Counted from the first letter of the stretch, positions 8,896 to 17,593 are shown. The stretch is 64,000 bases of DNA from Corynebacterium halotolerans (GCF_001056295.1 NZ_JVMD01000023.1:62001-126000), one strand, 5' to 3'. Numbers and translations: made by a program. Notes: generated by a model from the sequence alone, not told the origin.

Positions 8896-9357
8896 ATGTC
8901 CATCACCGACGCCGAACTGCTGGAACGCGCCCACGCCGCCACCGCCAACTCCTACGTCGCCTACTCCGGGTTCCCGGTGGGGGCGGCGCTTTTGCTTGAC
9001 GACGGCACCGTGGTGACCGGATGCAACGTGGAAAACGCCTCCTACGGCCTGACCAACTGCGGAGAACGCACCGCCGTGTTCCGCATGGTCGCCGAGCATG
9101 GCCCCTCCAACCACATCGTCGCCTGCGCCATCGTCGGCCGCGACGCCGCACCGTGCCACCCCTGCGGCGCCTGCCGCCAGGTGCTCAACGAGTTCGGCTG
9201 CGAACGCGTCATCGTCGAAGGCCCCCGACCCGGGGGCGTGGCACCCAAGGGCGGGGCGGACGGCGGCGACGCGGGCGTCGTCAAGCTCGGTGAACCCATC
9301 TCCATCGACTTCGCCGACATCCTCCCGTACGCGTTCGGGCCCGACGACCTGAAGTGA
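8896..9357 (+). CDS. cdd: Cytidine deaminase
   Basis: Deaminates cytidine and deoxycytidine to the uridine forms for salvage. The 153-residue protein has YVAYSGFPVGAALL, the zinc and proton-shuttle motif CNVENASYGLTNCGERTA, and the second zinc motif PCHPCGACRQVLNEF. Near the C-terminus there is a longer than usual Gly-rich loop (residues about 116-131) containing a copy of the 11-base repeat word (9276-9286). The ATG at 8896 has an upstream GAAAGGA ribosome site. It is co-directional with the nucleoside transporter 78 bases downstream and divergent from deoA. Confidence 0.94.
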   Translation: MSITDAELLERAHAATANSYVAYSGFPVGAALLLDDGTVVTGCNVENASYGLTNCGERTAVFRMVAEHGPSNHIVACAIVGRDAAPCHPCGACRQVLNEFGCERVIVEGPRPGGVAPKGGADGGDAGVVKLGEPISIDFADILPYAFGPDDLK

Positions 9358-9435
9358 CGCCCGCCGGGCCCCCGCGCCGGCGCGACCCGGGACGACAACT
9401 CAAGACCAGAGAAAATTGAAAGAACGGACGAGAAA

Positions 9436-10650
9436 ATGGAACGGCTACAGGGCCTTCTCGGCATCCTCCTGATTTTCGGCGTCGCCATCGCGATCTCGAA
9501 GAACCGCAGAGCCATCAACTGGCGCACCCTCGGCGTCGGCCTCGCGCTGCAGATCATCTTCGCGCTCGTGGTGCTCAAGTGGCAGCCGGGCTTCCAGGCG
9601 CTCAAGAGCACCGCCCACTTCATCGAGAAACTAATCGACTTCACCGGCAAGGGCACGGCCTTCGTCTTCGGCGACCTGTTCGGCGACAAGACCGGATTCG
9701 TGTTCGCCCTCAACGTGCTGCCCGTGATCATCTTCCTCGGCGCGATCCTCGGCGCCCTGTACTACCTGCGGGTCGTGCAGTACTTCGTCGACTTCGTCGG
9801 CACGGGGCTGAAGTTCATCCTCGGCACGTCGAAGGTCGAATCCGTGTGGGCGGCGACCGTCATCTTCCTCGGCCAGTCCGAGGCGCCGCTGGTGATCAAG
9901 CCCTACCTGCCCAAACTGACCAAATCGGAGCTGTTCACCTGCATGACCGGCGGATTCGCGTCCGTCGCCGGCTCCACCCTGATCGGCTACTCCCTGCTCG
10001 GCGCGCCGCTGGAGTACCTGCTCGCCGCGTCGATCATGAACGCCCCCGGCTCCCTGATGGTGGCCAAGGCCTTCTGGCCCGAGACCGAGGAATCCAACCT
10101 CGACGCCTCCGTCCGCGACGTCCGCGACACCGAGTCGAAGAACGTCATCGACGCCCTCGGCGCCGGCGCCATGAACGGCGGACGCATCGCCGTCATCGTC
10201 GGCTGCCTGCTCATCGCGTTCATCGCGACCATCGCCATGCTGTCCGCGATCCTCGGCGGCATCGGCGGCTGGTTCGGCCAGGAGAATTGGTCCCTCGAGG
10301 GGCTGTTCGGCGCCATCTTCGCGCCGGTGGCGTGGCTGATCGGCGTGCCGTGGGACGACGCCGGGCTCGTGGGTAACTTCATCGGACAGAAGACGATCCT
10401 CAACGAGTTCGTCGGCTACACCTCGTTCGGCGAGCACGTCAAGGAGCTGACGCCGAAGTCGGTGATGATCGCGACGTTCGCCCTGGCCGGTTTCGCGAAC
10501 CTGTCCTCCATCGCCATCCAGATCGGCTCCATCGGTGCGCTGGTGCCGGAGCGGCGCGGTGAAGTGGCGAAGAACGGTCCGCTGGCCCTGTTCGCCGGCC
10601 TGTGCGTCAACCTGCTGAACGCGGCGATCGTGGGTGTGATCGCCCTCTAG
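9436..10650 (+). CDS. nupC: Concentrative nucleoside transporter (NupC/CNT family)
   Basis: Cation-coupled nucleoside importer of the inner membrane, 404 residues with about nine or more membrane segments. Family signatures are LGQSEAPLVIKPYLPKLT, the gate region FTCMTGGFASVAGSTLIGYSLLG, MNAPGSLMVAKAFWPE and the C-terminal KSVMIATFALAGFANLSSIAIQIGSIGALVPERR. It follows cdd by 78 bases with no visible terminator, so cdd and the transporter are probably one transcript. It supplies substrates for Cdd and DeoA. Confidence 0.93.
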   Translation: MERLQGLLGILLIFGVAIAISKNRRAINWRTLGVGLALQIIFALVVLKWQPGFQALKSTAHFIEKLIDFTGKGTAFVFGDLFGDKTGFVFALNVLPVIIFLGAILGALYYLRVVQYFVDFVGTGLKFILGTSKVESVWAATVIFLGQSEAPLVIKPYLPKLTKSELFTCMTGGFASVAGSTLIGYSLLGAPLEYLLAASIMNAPGSLMVAKAFWPETEESNLDASVRDVRDTESKNVIDALGAGAMNGGRIAVIVGCLLIAFIATIAMLSAILGGIGGWFGQENWSLEGLFGAIFAPVAWLIGVPWDDAGLVGNFIGQKTILNEFVGYTSFGEHVKELTPKSVMIATFALAGFANLSSIAIQIGSIGALVPERRGEVAKNGPLALFAGLCVNLLNAAIVGVIAL

Positions 10651-10697
10651 CCGCGCTCCAGCCGCCGCGGCGGCAGCCGCGCCACCGCTTTATCGGC

Positions 10698-10765
10698 CAG
10701 ATGCGCCAGTTCCATGCAGATGCGCCCGTTGCAACGGGTGTATCTGCACGGAGCTGGCGCATCTG
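10698..10765. repeat. 68-bp nested palindrome, copy 1
   Basis: The outer arm CAGATGCGCCAG pairs with CTGGCGCATCTG, and the inner arm TGCAGATGCGCCCGTT pairs (with G-T wobble) with AACGGGTGTATCTGCA. The loop is two bases. A second 68-bp copy is at 12088-12155; the two lie on either side of the AbiEi-like gene. The rest of the 10651-10859 gap holds nothing recognisable. Confidence 0.8.
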
Positions 10766-10859
10766 CGTTGGGGCCGCGCCGAATTCGCGTCCATCCTTGT
10801 CGCGCCGCCGCCGGCCCCGCGTCTCCGCCGCCCGTCCCGCCGGATCTGCGTTGGGGCGT

Positions 10860-11852
10860 CTACTTCTGGCCCGGGCCCCGATTCTTCGCCCAACTCATGT
10901 CGGCCATCGCCCAGCTGCCCCGGAACTCCCGCCCCTTGCCCTTGCGCCGCGCCGCCACCGTGGCGAGATCATGCACGCACCGGCCGGAGAACACGTCGGC
11001 CCACTTGAGGTGGATCACCTGCAGCCCCAGGTTGGTCAACGCGTCGTGCGCGCGGAGCTGCCCCCGCGCCACCTCGACGGGATCCCCGTACTTGCCGGAC
11101 GTCTTCTCGTCGCCGTCGAATTCGATGACCAGCCCCAACTCCGGGAAGAAGAAGTCGACGGTCCTGATCCGCACCCCGTCGGCGTCGAAAATGTCCACCT
11201 GCTGCAGCGGCGCCGGCAGCCCCGCCCGCCGCAGGCACCACGCCGTCAACGTCTCGCCGGGGCTCTGGCTCCCATCGCCGGCGTGCTCGACCACCTCCAC
11301 CGCCGCCGCCAGTCCCTTCCGGTTCCTCGCAGCCGCCGCTTCCGCCCGCAGTTCGTCGCCGGTGCACCGCCCATGCCACAGCGCGGATTCGGCGACGACC
11401 AAACCGCTGCGCACCCCGTGCACGAGCGCCGATTCGATGGCGGTGCGGGCGGGCGTCGTCACGCGGATCCCGAATCTCTCCTCGTACGCGACCCTGGCCC
11501 TGAGCCCGCGGCGATGCACCTCCCCGCGCGTGGATGAGCCGCGCATGTAGGGGACGAGGACCTCGATGCGCAGCGTCGGCGGGAACACGTACGACAGTCC
11601 GAGCAGCGCGGCGGCACCCGGCCCGGTGACCAGCGCGTTCGCTTGCGTGAGGCCCACCGCCGCGGCTTTGAGGCGGAACATCTCCGCCCGGCTGCGCGCG
11701 CCCTTCGGCGCGTACACCCCGCGGGCGATGCGCTCGACCTCGCCGGCGCGGACGAGTTTCTGCATCGTACGGTCGGCGCCCGGCCCCTGTTGCTTCGCGA
11801 CGATCAGCCCCGACGGATGATGCACCACCGCCATTTCGGCGATCAATCCCAT
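10860..11852 (-). CDS. AbiEi-type antitoxin-domain protein with C-terminal DUF559/Vsr-like nuclease fold
   Basis: The 330-residue protein resembles actinobacterial proteins annotated as type IV toxin-antitoxin AbiEi-family antitoxin-domain proteins. The N-terminal third reads as a winged-helix domain (MQKLVRAGEVERIARGVYAPKG, then a hydrophobic GPGAAALLGLSYVFPP segment). The C-terminal third resembles DUF559/very-short-patch endonucleases: TVDFFFPELGLVIEFDGDEK supplies the acidic D...E-D residues, followed by LTNLGLQVIHLKWADVFSG. No AbiEii nucleotidyltransferase toxin adjoins it, so it is not a standard type IV pair. It is flanked by two 68-bp palindromes. Whether it acts as regulator, nuclease or orphan antitoxin is unknown. 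Confidence 0.7.
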   Translation of the reverse strand: MGLIAEMAVVHHPSGLIVAKQQGPGADRTMQKLVRAGEVERIARGVYAPKGARSRAEMFRLKAAAVGLTQANALVTGPGAAALLGLSYVFPPTLRIEVLVPYMRGSSTRGEVHRRGLRARVAYEERFGIRVTTPARTAIESALVHGVRSGLVVAESALWHGRCTGDELRAEAAAARNRKGLAAAVEVVEHAGDGSQSPGETLTAWCLRRAGLPAPLQQVDIFDADGVRIRTVDFFFPELGLVIEFDGDEKTSGKYGDPVEVARGQLRAHDALTNLGLQVIHLKWADVFSGRCVHDLATVAARRKGKGREFRGSWAMADMSWAKNRGPGQK

Positions 11853-11899
11853 GTTTTTCCCCGTTTTCGCTTGCTTGCCGACGTTTCCCCGCCCCGCCG

Positions 11900-11925
11900 C
11901 TCGAACCCGGATCGTCGGGTTCGAG
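11900..11925. other. Perfect 10-bp hairpin in a gene-free stretch
   Basis: CTCGAACCCG, a six-base loop, then CGGGTTCGAG, 48 bases upstream of the AbiEi-like start. GAACCCGA recurs just downstream. It could be an operator for the N-terminal DNA-binding domain of that gene or a terminator. The rest of the 416-base gap (11853-12268) holds only the palindrome at 12088-12155. Confidence 0.45.
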
Positions 11926-12087
11926 GGTTGAGGTTGAGCATTGAACCCGAACGGCGTGGAACGCGTCGTGGCCGTGAGTGGCCCCGTTGTGTTGGACGCG
12001 GTCCGGGGCGAGACGGTTCCATCCGATTTCGGGGCACCCCCGGCGGAGGGGGCCGGGGAGGAGCCGGCCGGAGCGACGCCCCCATTC

Positions 12088-12155
12088 CAGATGCGCCCGT
12101 TACATGCAGATACGCCCGTTGCAACGGGCGCATTTGCCTGGACCTGGCGCATCTG
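12088..12155. repeat. 68-bp nested palindrome, copy 2
   Basis: Same design and length as the copy at 10698: outer arms CAGATGCGCC and the matching GGCGCATCTG, inner arm GCAGATACGCCCGTT against AACGGGCGCATTTGC, with the same GC loop. Several substitutions between the copies keep pairing or wobble, which points to conservation of the folded form rather than a recent exact duplication. Confidence 0.8.
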
Positions 12156-12268
12156 CGGAAGGGGGGTGGGCGGAGCGGTGTGGCGGAGGTGGGGGCGAGG
12201 CGGAAGGGAACCGCGGAGGCGCAGGTGGGCGGCGCGGCACCGCCGGAGCTGCCCGGCCCCCGCCTCCG

Positions 12269-13216
12269 CTACACCTCCAGCACTCGGGCGGCGGTGGCCT
12301 CGTCGATCACCACGTGCGTCGCCATCCCCGTCCGCAGCGCCGTCTCGATCGCCGCGGCCTTGTCGGATCCGCCGGCGACCAGCACCCGCGTCGGCACGCG
12401 CCGCAGATCCGCCAGGGTGATGCCCACGGTGCGGGCATCCACCTCCGGCAACGCGACCCCGCCGTCGGCGCGGTAGAACCTGGAGCACACGTCTCCGACG
12501 GCGCGCTCGATCAGGCGCTCGCGTTCGTCGTCGGAAAGCTGCCCCAGGTTCAGGGCCAGCGAATCTCTCGCGATGTCGCCGACGGTGAACACCGCGATGT
12601 CCACTTCCCGCCCCAACTGCAGGATGTGGGCGATGTGCCGGTCCTGCTCGACGATGCGCTTGGTTTCCACGGAGTCGAAGATCACGGGCAGCGGCAGGGT
12701 CCGCGCGAATGCACCGAACGCGGTGCAGAAGCCGCCGATGGTGCGGATGTCGTTGGTGGACTTGTCGGAGTGGCTCATCCCGCCCTTGAGCTGGATGATC
12801 TCGACGCCCTGGACGTCCTTGCGCTTCAGCTGGCGCGACACGGCGAACATGGTGCGCCCCCAGGACACGCCGAGCATGGTGCCGTCGCCGACGAGTTCGT
12901 CCAGGAGTTCGGCGCCGATCCGGCCGAGTTCGCGCAGCAGCACGTCGGATCCGGGCCGCGCGGGCTGGGCCAGGCGGACGTCGGCGAGGCCGTATTTTTC
13001 GCGCAGGCGCCCGCCGGCTTCGGATGCTTCTTCGCGGGGGTCGTGGATGGTGATGGTGACGTAGCCGCGTTCGCGGCCGAGCGTCAGCAGCTTCGACACG
13101 GTCGGCCGGGACACCCCAAGTTCCTTGGCCACGTTGGATTGCGTGAGGCCTTCGCCGTAGTACAGCTTGACCGCCGCCAGTGCCTGCACGTCGCGGGCGT
13201 CCACGGGTCCTCCCAT
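12269..13216 (-). CDS. SorC/DeoR-type sugar-phosphate-sensing transcriptional regulator
   Basis: The 315-residue protein has an N-terminal helix-turn-helix (YYGEGLTQSNVAKELGVSRPTVSKLLTLGRERGYV, residues about 19-53) and a SorC-family effector domain related to sugar-phosphate isomerases (LLDELVGDGTMLGVSWGRTM, VVAGGSDKAAAIETAL-like end). B. subtilis DeoR, which belongs to this family, represses the deoxynucleoside operon and responds to deoxyribose 5-phosphate. With deoA/deoC nearby and a shared AGAAC-type word at its own promoter and at deoA/cdd, this protein is the likely deo repressor. That is inference; another sugar phosphate is possible. Confidence 0.8.
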   Translation of the reverse strand: MGGPVDARDVQALAAVKLYYGEGLTQSNVAKELGVSRPTVSKLLTLGRERGYVTITIHDPREEASEAGGRLREKYGLADVRLAQPARPGSDVLLRELGRIGAELLDELVGDGTMLGVSWGRTMFAVSRQLKRKDVQGVEIIQLKGGMSHSDKSTNDIRTIGGFCTAFGAFARTLPLPVIFDSVETKRIVEQDRHIAHILQLGREVDIAVFTVGDIARDSLALNLGQLSDDERERLIERAVGDVCSRFYRADGGVALPEVDARTVGITLADLRRVPTRVLVAGGSDKAAAIETALRTGMATHVVIDEATAARVLEV

Positions 13217-13299
13217 CGGCCGGCCCGGGCGGTGTCGCGGGTGTGCGGTTGGGGGGTCGTCTTGCTTTGCGACGGCCCGGTGCCCGAGTCGGCATGTTC

Positions 13300-13317
13300 T
13301 TCAGAACAATTGTAAAC
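13300..13317 (+). promoter_or_regulatory. Third copy of the AGAAC-type operator word
   Basis: TTCAGAACAATTGTAAAC lies 84 bases upstream of the SorC-type regulator start. It shares AGAACMAWTGKMAA with the two half-sites at 8745-8786, as expected for an autoregulated repressor that also controls deoA and cdd. Confidence 0.5.
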
Positions 13318-13449
13318 CCTCGGGTGGGAGGTTCGGAAAACGCCCGTCACGTGGGCGATGGTGGACGGTGGAGAACGAAAGTTCGCCACTGCGTTCCGAT
13401 AGCAGAGGTGAAGGGGGTCCGGCATCGCCCAACCCCCGCCGCGGGGGCG

Positions 13450-13526
13450 ACGCCGGACCTCGCGGGGACGGTGCCGGCACCCGGCAAAGCGGTCACGCCG
13501 GACCTCGCGGGGACGGTGCCGGCACC
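13450..13526. repeat. Tandem 45-bp repeat downstream of the M13 peptidase
   Basis: A 32-base segment beginning ACGCCGGACCTCGCGGGGAC is present at 13450-13481 and again at 13495-13526. It lies in the 366-base gap between the SorC-type regulator and the peptidase, which otherwise holds the operator word at 13300 and one copy of the GCTTTGCGACG word at 13264. Confidence 0.6.
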
Positions 13527-13582
13527 GTGCGATGGGGTCCTCTCGGGCACCACCTCCGACGTCGCCCCGGCCCCCGCGGCGA

Positions 13583-15613
13583 CTACCAGATGGTCACGCG
13601 ATCGGCCGGGTCGCGCCACATACCGTCGCCGGGCCGGACGTCGAATGCGGCGTGGAACTCGTCGATGTCGGCGGCGATGACGTTGCAGCGGAACTCCGCG
13701 GGGGAGTGCGGGTCGATGGCGAGGTACTGGCGGCTCATCTCGGGACGGATGGCGGTGCGCCACACCAGCGCCCACGACAGGAACAGCCCGCGGTAAGCGG
13801 CCGGGTCCTTCTCCACGGACGTCTCGCGCCCCTGGTCGGCCAGCCAGCGGCGGTAGGCCACGACGGCGATGCCCAGGCCGCCGAGGTCACCGATGTTCTC
13901 GCCGAGGGTGAACTTGCCGTTGACGCCGACCTCGGTCTCGCCGCGTTCGCGCAGGCCGGTGGGCACGAGGCCGTCGAACTGCTCCACGAGCTTGCCGGTC
14001 AGCCCCTCGAAGGCGGCGCGGTCGGCGTCGGTCCACCACTGGTTGAGGTTGCCGTGGCCGTCGTATTGCGAGCCCTGGTCGTCGAAGCCGTGGCCGATCT
14101 CGTGGCCGATCACCGCGCCGATCGCGCCGAAGTTCGCGGCGGCGTCGGCGTCTGGGTCGAAGAACGGCGGCTGCAGGATCGCCGCGGGGAACGTGATGTC
14201 GTTGACCACGGGGTTGTAGAACGCGTTGACCGTCTGCGGGGTGGCGAACCACTCGTCGCGGTCGGCGGGCTTGCCCAGTTTCGCCACTTCGTAGTCGTGG
14301 CCGAAGGCGGATGCGCGGCGGACGTCGTCAAGCAGGGCGCCGGTCAGCTCGAGGCCCTCGTAGCTGCGCCACTTGTCGGGGTAGCCGATCTTCGCCTTGA
14401 ACTGGCCGAGCTTTTCCAGCGCGCGTTCGCGGGTGGCGGGCGTCATCCACGGCAGGTCGGTGATGCGCTCGCGGTACGCCTCGATGAGGTAGTCGACCAG
14501 CTCGAGCATCCGCTCCTTGTGCTCCGGCGGGAAGTGGCGGGCGACGTACTCCTTGCCCACCTCCTGGCCCAGCGCCCCCTCGACCAGGCCGACGCCGCGC
14601 TTCCAGCGGGCGCGCAGCTCCTCGGCGCCGGACAGGGTCTTGCCGTAGAACTCGAAGTTCTGCTCCACGAAAGCCGCCCCCAGGTACGGCGCACGCGCCT
14701 TGAGCACGCGCCACAGGGCCCACAGCCGCAGGTCCTCCAGGTCGGCGTCGCGCCACAGGCCCGCCAGGTGCTCCAGGTAGGACGGCTGCATGACGACGAT
14801 CCTGTCCACGCCCTTCGCGCCCTCGCCGCCGGTTTCGGCGCCGACGCCCATCTGCGCGAACCATCGCGCCCAGGGGAAACCGGCGGGCAGGTCGGTCATG
14901 TCGGTGAGGTTGTAGGTGCGCACGGCGTCGCGGCTGGCGACGACATCCCAGTGGCCTTCGGCGAGCTTCGTCTCGAAGTCGACGATGCGGCGGGCGGCGT
15001 CGGGCAGGTCGTGCAGGGGGAAGGAATCGAGGCCGTCGAAGCCCTCGAAATCGCCGGCGGAGACGGTGGAGTCCTCCAGCAGCTGCAGCATCGCCTCGAC
15101 GTGCGCGCGGTACGCGGCGAGGGTTTCTGCGTGGGACTCCTCCCGGTAATAGGCCTCGTCCGGCAGGCCGAGCCCCGACTGGATGAGGTAGAGCATCGCC
15201 TCGTCCGACGTCGAGTCCTTCTCCACCCAAAACGCCGCCGGGCCGGTCACGCCGAGCCGGTCGAGGCGGCCGAGCGCCTCGGCGAGATCGTCGCGGTCGT
15301 CGACGTCGAGTTCGGCGATGTCGGGCGCCAGGGCGTCGATGCCGGCGGCCTCGATCGCGGCCTCGTCCATGAAGCCGCCGTAGAGTGCGCCGATGCGCGA
15401 ATCCGCCGGCGCGTCCTCGACGATCGCGCGGACGGCTTCCTCGGATTCCTCGCGCAACTTGTGGAACGCGCCATCGACGGCGCGGTCGGCGGGGATGACG
15501 TGCGAGTCGATCCATTCGCCGTTGACGTGGCGGTACAGGTCGTCGGCGGGGGAGGGCACGGTGGTCGTCGCGGTGGTGGCGGTGGTGGCGTCGGTCGCGT
15601 TCTCGTCTGTCAT
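13583..15613 (-). CDS. M13-family zinc metallopeptidase (PepO/neprilysin type)
   Basis: A 676-residue oligopeptidase. The zinc motif HEIGH is in GAVIGHEIGHGFDDQGSQYD (about residue 500) and the third ligand is in LGENIGDLGGLG. The family substrate motif NAFYNP is just upstream, and the C-terminus ends RVTIW, like other M13 enzymes with their terminal Trp. There is no export signal (N-terminus is Thr/Ala-rich and polar), so a cytosolic peptide-degrading role is likely. It is monocistronic and divergent from the gene at 15736. Substrate unknown. Confidence 0.92.
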   Translation of the reverse strand: MTDENATDATTATTATTTVPSPADDLYRHVNGEWIDSHVIPADRAVDGAFHKLREESEEAVRAIVEDAPADSRIGALYGGFMDEAAIEAAGIDALAPDIAELDVDDRDDLAEALGRLDRLGVTGPAAFWVEKDSTSDEAMLYLIQSGLGLPDEAYYREESHAETLAAYRAHVEAMLQLLEDSTVSAGDFEGFDGLDSFPLHDLPDAARRIVDFETKLAEGHWDVVASRDAVRTYNLTDMTDLPAGFPWARWFAQMGVGAETGGEGAKGVDRIVVMQPSYLEHLAGLWRDADLEDLRLWALWRVLKARAPYLGAAFVEQNFEFYGKTLSGAEELRARWKRGVGLVEGALGQEVGKEYVARHFPPEHKERMLELVDYLIEAYRERITDLPWMTPATRERALEKLGQFKAKIGYPDKWRSYEGLELTGALLDDVRRASAFGHDYEVAKLGKPADRDEWFATPQTVNAFYNPVVNDITFPAAILQPPFFDPDADAAANFGAIGAVIGHEIGHGFDDQGSQYDGHGNLNQWWTDADRAAFEGLTGKLVEQFDGLVPTGLRERGETEVGVNGKFTLGENIGDLGGLGIAVVAYRRWLADQGRETSVEKDPAAYRGLFLSWALVWRTAIRPEMSRQYLAIDPHSPAEFRCNVIAADIDEFHAAFDVRPGDGMWRDPADRVTIW

Positions 15614-15735
15614 GCGGCCCAGTGTAGGGACGGCCCCGGATTCGGTGTTCGAACGCCCGCGGATCGGGAAAACCGGTGCTCGAACGGCTCACGATCACAC
15701 CCGGCGCCTCCACCGTTGCGTGGCATCATGTGCCC

Positions 15736-16494
15736 ATGAACCAGAATCGGCACAGCCCCGCGCCGGGCGAACGTGGCGCACCGGGCACCCCAGGGACGCC
15801 GCCGCCATCGATGGGCGGATTCCACCCGGCATCCACCGGCCGCAAGGTCGCTTTGGTCTGCGCGATCGGGCTCGCCGCGACGGTGGCGCCGATCGCCATC
15901 GCGGCGGGGCTGTCGTCGGCGAAGGGGGAGGGGGCGAAGGTTCTCGAGACCGTCCGCACCGTCACCCTCGGCGGCGCCCCCGCGTCCTTCACCGCCGCCT
16001 TCGACCTCCCCGACGGCGCCCCCGACTGCACCCGCGAAGTCTCCCTGACCATCGGGGCGCAGCAGTTCACGTGCGGAGGCGTGACCATCGAGACGCGGTC
16101 CGCCGACGATGTCGAGGATCTGCCGCGCTACGGCGTCCGCGCCATCCGCGCCAAGCTCCTCGCCGACGCGCCCGCCCCGGACATGCGCCCCGCCGTCGCT
16201 TCGCGCGCCCCCGGCATGATCGCGTGGACGGGCTCGCCCGTGGAGGACAAGGGCGGCGTCATGCGCGGGATCATCGTGCTTGGCGACGATGGCCGCACCA
16301 ACGAAAAGGCCAACGAAAAGGCCGGCGAAAAGGCCGGCGAAAAAGATGCCGCCGAGGACGAAAAGGACGACGCGAAGGGCGCCAAGGCCCTCGTCGCCAT
16401 CGTCTCGGGCGACGCGGCGGCGGTCGAGCAGGCCATGACGGCGATTCTCGCGGACGTCCGCCCCGCCGAAACAACCCGAGGAGGGGGACGATGA
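15736..16494 (+). CDS. Membrane-anchored protein coupled to the PrsW-like gene
   Basis: Not recognised. The 252-residue protein has a Pro/Gly-rich cytoplasmic N-terminus (to about residue 35), one membrane segment (VALVCAIGLAATVAPIAIAAGL), an extracellular domain with two cysteines (PDCTREVSLTIGAQQFTCGG), and near the C-terminus a charged tract in which NEKA/GEKA is repeated. The ATG at 15736 is preferred because it directly precedes the homogeneous N-terminal tail. Its stop overlaps the start of the PrsW-like protease (ATGA), so the two are co-translated. A substrate, inhibitor or sensor of that protease is a reasonable guess only. Confidence 0.7.
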   Translation: MNQNRHSPAPGERGAPGTPGTPPPSMGGFHPASTGRKVALVCAIGLAATVAPIAIAAGLSSAKGEGAKVLETVRTVTLGGAPASFTAAFDLPDGAPDCTREVSLTIGAQQFTCGGVTIETRSADDVEDLPRYGVRAIRAKLLADAPAPDMRPAVASRAPGMIAWTGSPVEDKGGVMRGIIVLGDDGRTNEKANEKAGEKAGEKDAAEDEKDDAKGAKALVAIVSGDAAAVEQAMTAILADVRPAETTRGGGR

Positions 16495-17480
16495 CCTCGC
16501 CGCACAACTCCCGGGAGGGCGGCGGCTCGCACGGGTCCGCCACGCCCGGGCCCTACGCACCCGCGCCCGCCACGCCCGGGCCCGCGCCCGCCGTACCCGG
16601 CCCCGCCACGCACTGGCCCGCCCCCGCCGCGAACCGCGACCGCGGGGTCGCGTGGGCTTTCCTGGTGCTCGTGCCCGTCATCGCCGCGGGGCTGGCGCTC
16701 AACGCGGTCACGCTCTTCGTGTTCGGCCGCGTCACGCCGATGTCGCTGGTATTCGGCGCGCTGGTGTCGGTGGCGGCGATCGGCCTGGTCTGGTGGCTGA
16801 TGTCGCGCAGCATCCTGTGGCGGCCGGCCGGCGGGTGGCCGCTGCTGGCGCTGGCGTGGGGAGCGCTGGCGTCGTTCGTGTTCGTCATCGCCGCCGGCGG
16901 CGCCATGACCACCATCTCCACGGCTATCGGGTGGGAGGCCGCGTCGATGTCGCTGGCCGGCGCGTGGCCGGAGGAGGTCGGCAAAGCACTGGGCGTCGCC
17001 CTGATCCTGCTGGCCCTGCCACGCCTGTGGCACCGCCCGTGGGATGGGCTGCTGGTGGGCATTTTCGTGGGCCTCGGGTTCGAGCTCATCGAAACGGTCC
17101 AGTACGGTGCCGCCGGCGCGCTGGAAAACGCCAACTCGGACGTCGGCGGCCTGCTGTTCATGTGGTTCGTCCGCTCCGTCGCGGGCCCCGGGCTGCACGC
17201 GTTCTTCTCGGGCGTCGCGGGCTTCGGCGTGGGGCTCGCGTTGCTGCATCCCCGCTTGACGACGCCCATGCGCGTCCTCGTCGGCCTGGGCGGTCCGGCT
17301 GCGGCGTTCGTCATGCATTTCCTGTGGAACTACGCCTGGCCGTCCGGGTGGGGCGCGTGGCCCTTCGTCGTGATGTGGCCGCTGTGGTTGGCCGTGGTGG
17401 TCGTGTGCTGGCGGGCGGCGAAGCGGATGGCGCGCCGCTCCGGCGAGGATGACCGGATGGGGGAGACGCCGGCGTCGTAA
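16491..17480 (+). CDS. PrsW-family intramembrane metalloprotease
   Basis: A 329-residue multi-pass membrane protein with a Pro-rich cytoplasmic N-terminus (about 50 residues) and eight or so membrane segments. The PrsW motifs are present: AWPEEVGKALGV (EExxK), GLGFELIETVQYG (FE..E), AGPGLHAFFSG (His) and FVMHFLWNY (His). B. subtilis PrsW performs site-1 cleavage of an anti-sigma factor. No sigma or anti-sigma gene adjoins here; the coupled upstream gene is the obvious candidate partner. The final codons and stop lie in a copy of the 11-base repeat word (17473-17483). Confidence 0.87.
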   Translation: MTSPHNSREGGGSHGSATPGPYAPAPATPGPAPAVPGPATHWPAPAANRDRGVAWAFLVLVPVIAAGLALNAVTLFVFGRVTPMSLVFGALVSVAAIGLVWWLMSRSILWRPAGGWPLLALAWGALASFVFVIAAGGAMTTISTAIGWEAASMSLAGAWPEEVGKALGVALILLALPRLWHRPWDGLLVGIFVGLGFELIETVQYGAAGALENANSDVGGLLFMWFVRSVAGPGLHAFFSGVAGFGVGLALLHPRLTTPMRVLVGLGGPAAAFVMHFLWNYAWPSGWGAWPFVVMWPLWLAVVVVCWRAAKRMARRSGEDDRMGETPAS

Positions 17481-17593
17481 AGCGGAAGGGGAGCGCATCA
17501 ACCGCAGGTGGCATACCCGGCGGGGCATGTTACTGGTGTGACTAAAGTGAATCGTGTGGCGCAAGGGTTGAAAGTGACCTATAGTTGCGAATC

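Noticed and set aside
10860..11852. Complete type IV AbiE toxin-antitoxin system
   Set aside because: No AbiEii-type nucleotidyltransferase gene lies on either side; neighbours are nupC and the SorC-type regulator.
17530..17593. Sigma-70 type promoter directly before the GH25 gene (TTGAAA with TATAGT)
   Set aside because: The two boxes are only about 8 bases apart, far from the needed 16-18, so I do not annotate it.
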